From Enterobacteriaceae bacterium LSJC7 (lineage in GTDB: Bacteria; Pseudomonadota; Gammaproteobacteria; Enterobacterales; Enterobacteriaceae): a DNA stretch of 64,000 bases. Where the stretch lies: positions 310,001 to 374,000 of the forward strand of contig AMFN01000003.1 of assembly GCA_000302695.1 (NCBI GenBank), in the 5' to 3' direction. How positions within the stretch are numbered: position 1 is the stretch's first letter; each line of letters opens with the position of its first letter. Below the pieces are notes generated by a model. That model was not told the DNA's origin, searched no databases, and worked only from the letters and a program-made list of their open reading frames with translations. A program made the position numbers and the translations under genes. This document shows positions 61,844 to 64,000 of this stretch, piece by piece.

Positions 61844-62668
61844 ATGAGCCTACAGCAAGAGATTATCCGCGCACTCGGCGTGCAACCCACTGTTGATGCT
61901 GAATCTGAAGTGCGCCGCAGCGTCGACTTTCTCAAGAGCTATCTCACACGCTATCCGTTTATCAAAACGCTGGTGCTTGGCATTAGCGGCGGCCAGGACT
62001 CCACCCTCGCCGGTAAACTGTGCCAGCGCGCCATCAGCGAGATACGCGAGCAAACCGGCAAGGGCGACTACCAGTTTATTGCTGTACGCCTGCCCTACGG
62101 CAACCAGGCCGACGAGCAGGACTGCCAGGACGCGCTGGCGTTTATTGAGCCAGACCGCGTGCTGACGGTAAACATTAAAGGTGCCGTGCTCGCCAGCGAA
62201 CAGGCGCTGCGCGAGGCCGGCATTGAACTGAGTGATTTTGTGCGCGGCAACGAAAAAGCGCGCGAGCGGATGAAGGCCCAGTACAGCATCGCCGGTATGA
62301 CCCACGGCGTGGTGGTTGGCACCGATCATGCTGCTGAGGCACTGACTGGCTTTTTCACCAAATACGGCGACGGTGGCACTGACATCAACCCGCTGTTTCG
62401 CCTGAACAAGCGCCAGGGCAAGCAACTGCTCAAGCATCTGGGCTGCCCGCAGCACCTTTATGACAAAGCCCCCACCGCCGACCTTGAGGATGACCGGCCT
62501 TCCCTGCCAGATGAAGTGGCGCTTGGCGTCACCTATGAAGACATCGACAACTATCTGGAAGGGAAAGCGCTGGATGCCAAAACCAGCGCCATTATTGAAA
62601 ACTGGTATCAGAAAACCGAGCATAAACGTCGCCCGCCGATCACGGTGTTTGACGATTTCTGGAAATAA
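61844..62668 (+). CDS. nadE: NH3-dependent NAD+ synthetase
   Basis: The 274-residue enzyme amidates deamido-NAD+ with ammonia and ATP in the last step of NAD+ synthesis. The PP-loop SGGQDS lies at 48-53; the [19 protein letters not shown] motif contacts the substrate. No glutaminase domain is present, so ammonia is the donor. GGAGGAG precedes the ATG. It is divergent from osmE, as in E. coli. Confidence 0.97.
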   Translation: MSLQQEIIRALGVQPTVDAESEVRRSVDFLKSYLTRYPFIKTLVLGISGGQDSTLAGKLCQRAISEIREQTGKGDYQFIAVRLPYGNQADEQDCQDALAFIEPDRVLTVNIKGAVLASEQALREAGIELSDFVRGNEKARERMKAQYSIAGMTHGVVVGTDHAAEALTGFFTKYGDGGTDINPLFRLNKRQGKQLLKHLGCPQHLYDKAPTADLEDDRPSLPDEVALGVTYEDIDNYLEGKALDAKTSAIIENWYQKTEHKRRPPITVFDDFWK

Positions 62669-62688
62669 GCCCCTGCTTTCGGGCACTG

Positions 62689-62713
62689 GCCCTGCCTTGT
62701 GCAGGGCATTTTT
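62689..62713 (+). terminator. Terminator after nadE
   Basis: GCCCTGC-CTTGT-GCAGGGC is followed by ATTTTTAT, 20 bases after nadE and before the next start codon. Confidence 0.8.
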
Positions 62714-62731
62714 ATCTTACGAAAAACGCTT

Positions 62732-63622
62732 ATGCACTCAACAACCTCGCGTGCCACACTGCTCGGGCTGGTCGCCATTCTTTTGTGGAGTACCTCCGTT
62801 GGCCTGTTTCGAAGCCTGTCGGAGTATTTCGGGCCGCTGGGTAGCCCGGCGCTCATTTACACGCTTAGTGCCATTCTGTTATGCCTGACGCAGGGCCTGC
62901 CGCGTCCGACTTCACTGCCGCGCCGCTACTTGCTTATCGGCGGGACGATGTTTGTCGGCTATGAAATCTGCCTTGCACTGTCCATCGGACTTGCGCACGA
63001 TCGCGCCCAGTCTCTGGAGCTTGGCATGATTAACTATTTATGGCCGTGCCTGACGGTGGCGCTGGCAACGGTAATTAACGGGCAGCGTGCGGCATGGTGG
63101 CTGTGGCCGGGCCTGTTGCTTGCCCTTGGTGGCGTGATGCAGGTGCTACGTGGCGACGGCAACGGGTCGCTGATGCAAATGTGGGGCAACATTCTGAGTA
63201 ACCCTCTGGCCTACGGGCTGGCTTTTTGCGCGGCGGTCATCTGGGCGCTGTACTGCAATCTGACAAAACGCTGGGGCGGCGGCAAGAATGCCGTACCGCT
63301 GTTTTTTTGCGCCACGGCGCTGGTGCTGTGGGGACAATTCGCACTGGCCGACACCGCCCCGCTGCACTTCACGTTACTATCCGTGCTACAGCTTCTCTTT
63401 ATGGGGGGCTCTACCGCCCTTGCCTACACCGCCTGGAATCACGGCATTCAGCATGGCAACATGACGCTACTGGCAACCGCCTCTTACTTCACCCCGGTTT
63501 TCTCTGCCCTTCTCGCCAGCCTGTGGCTGGGGCTAACGCCTGGCTGGTCGTTCTGGCAGGGGGTAACGATGGTGGTCGCAGGCTCGCTCCTGTGCTGGCT
63601 TGCTATTCGCCGCTACGGATAA
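62732..63622 (+). CDS. yddG: Aromatic amino acid/drug-metabolite exporter, YddG-like (EamA family)
   Basis: The 296-residue inner-membrane protein has about ten helices in two EamA repeats. The signatures ILLWSTSVGLFRSLSE, YEICLALSIGLA, MINYLWPCLTVALA and AWNHGIQHGNMTLLATASYFTP match YddG, which exports aromatic amino acids and paraquat-like compounds. Similarity is moderate, so it may be a paralogue. ATG 62732 is chosen by similarity. In E. coli this position carries cho and ves, and yddG lies elsewhere. Confidence 0.8.
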   Translation: MHSTTSRATLLGLVAILLWSTSVGLFRSLSEYFGPLGSPALIYTLSAILLCLTQGLPRPTSLPRRYLLIGGTMFVGYEICLALSIGLAHDRAQSLELGMINYLWPCLTVALATVINGQRAAWWLWPGLLLALGGVMQVLRGDGNGSLMQMWGNILSNPLAYGLAFCAAVIWALYCNLTKRWGGGKNAVPLFFCATALVLWGQFALADTAPLHFTLLSVLQLLFMGGSTALAYTAWNHGIQHGNMTLLATASYFTPVFSALLASLWLGLTPGWSFWQGVTMVVAGSLLCWLAIRRYG

Positions 63623-63664
63623 AAACGCGTCAGTCCAGACAGCACCGACAATGACACAAAAGAA

Positions 63665-63715
63665 AACCGCCGGTCATGCCCACTGTATAGCGCAGTGTGG
63701 GCATGACCGGCGGTC
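63665..63715 (-). terminator. Long hairpin between yddG and spy (terminator of spy)
   Basis: ACCGCCGGTCATGCCCAC and its complement form a stem of about 18-20 bp around a TG-TATAGCG-CA loop, with a two-base bulge. On the minus strand it is followed by TTTTCTTTTG. It would end spy transcription. The stem is much longer than the other terminators in the window. Confidence 0.75.
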
Positions 63716-63756
63716 TTGAATTGCGTTAGCGGTTCAGGCTAGGCCTGAGTCAGACA

Positions 63757-64000
63757 TTATTCAGCAGCAGGCTGCTTCATACCCGGGCCACGCGGCTCTT
63801 TAGGCTGTTTTTCCATGTTCGCCACGTACTGTTTTTTCTGTTCCGGGGTCAGAATGTTGTAAATCTTGTTCTGGGTTTCCATCATAGAAAGCATGCGGGC
63901 TTTATGGTCTGCGGCACCTTTGTCAACCAGCGCCTGCGCTTTCGCGCTGTCGAAGCTGTCGCTGGCAATCACATCCTGCATGGCTTTGCGGTCATCCAGA
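63757..64000 (-). CDS. spy: Periplasmic chaperone Spy, C-terminal part
   Basis: The frame runs off the right edge; about the last 80 residues are present. They match Spy: LDDRKAMQDVIASDSFD, METQNKIYNILTPEQKKQY and a charged end. Spy is an ATP-independent cradle-shaped chaperone induced by CpxAR and BaeSR under envelope stress. The ATG at 63981 is internal, not the start. Confidence 0.95.
   Translation of the reverse strand, partial: LDDRKAMQDVIASDSFDSAKAQALVDKGAADHKARMLSMMETQNKIYNILTPEQKKQYVANMEKQPKEPRGPGMKQPAAE

Noticed and set aside
61850-62686. 278-codon open frame opposite nadE
   Set aside because: Shadow of nadE, which has all its catalytic motifs.

Overview
The window is chromosomal DNA from a member of the Enterobacteriaceae. 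Core genes read as close orthologues of Escherichia coli proteins, mostly of the same length, and lie in the E. coli order around pykF, suf, pps, btu, pheST, thrS, katE and nadE. The genus cannot be fixed from the sequence alone. Several accessory blocks differ from E. coli, so this is not E. coli itself; a relative in the Enterobacter/Kosakonia/Cronobacter range is plausible but not shown.

Layout. 1-621: the 3' end of mdtK and two tRNA-Val(GAC) genes with a clear promoter. 641-1964: a RES-domain toxin and its DUF2384-type antitoxin partner, translationally overlapped. 2113-14771: a leftward type VI secretion (T6SS) operon, tssB-tssC-tssK-tssL-ompA-like-hcp-clpV-tssA-tssE-tagA-like. It is bounded on both sides by core genes yet lacks tssM, tssJ, tssF, tssG, vgrG and PAAR. 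14772-15677: an AT-rich regulatory gap. 15678-18732: pykF (Cra operator), lpp and ldtE. 18869-24402: sufABCDSE, with a Fur-like palindrome upstream. 24969-29768: menI, ydiJ and ydiK. 29959-30063: the small RNA RprA. 30197-39849: ppsA/ppsR, aroH (TrpR operator inside the ppsR 3' end), selO, nlpC, btuDEC and ihfA. 39854-46756: pheT, pheS, the pheM leader peptide with its attenuator, rplT, rpmI, infC (AUU start) and thrS (anticodon-mimic operator). 47051-56688: small envelope and metabolic genes (ydiY, ydiZ, yniA, yniB, hxpB, ydjM, tcyP, cedA) and katE. 56831-61114: an accessory patch holding an unknown lipoprotein, about 1.2 kb of very AT-rich non-coding DNA, and a short two-partner-secretion exoprotein (TpsA) without a transporter gene. 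61242-64000: osmE, nadE, a yddG homologue and the 3' part of spy.

How it works together. Many housekeeping units here control themselves, and the control elements can be read directly: Cra at pykF and ppsA, TrpR at aroH, Phe attenuation at pheST, tRNA mimicry at thrS, AUU initiation at infC, and a LexA-like box at ydjM. The non-core content deals with competition and adhesion (the T6SS operon, the RES pair and TpsA). It sits where E. coli has other genes: the ydh cluster before pykF and the chb operon between katE and osmE. The most interesting points are the incomplete but undecayed T6SS operon, the RES/antitoxin pair next to it, and the orphan TpsA in its AT-rich surroundings.
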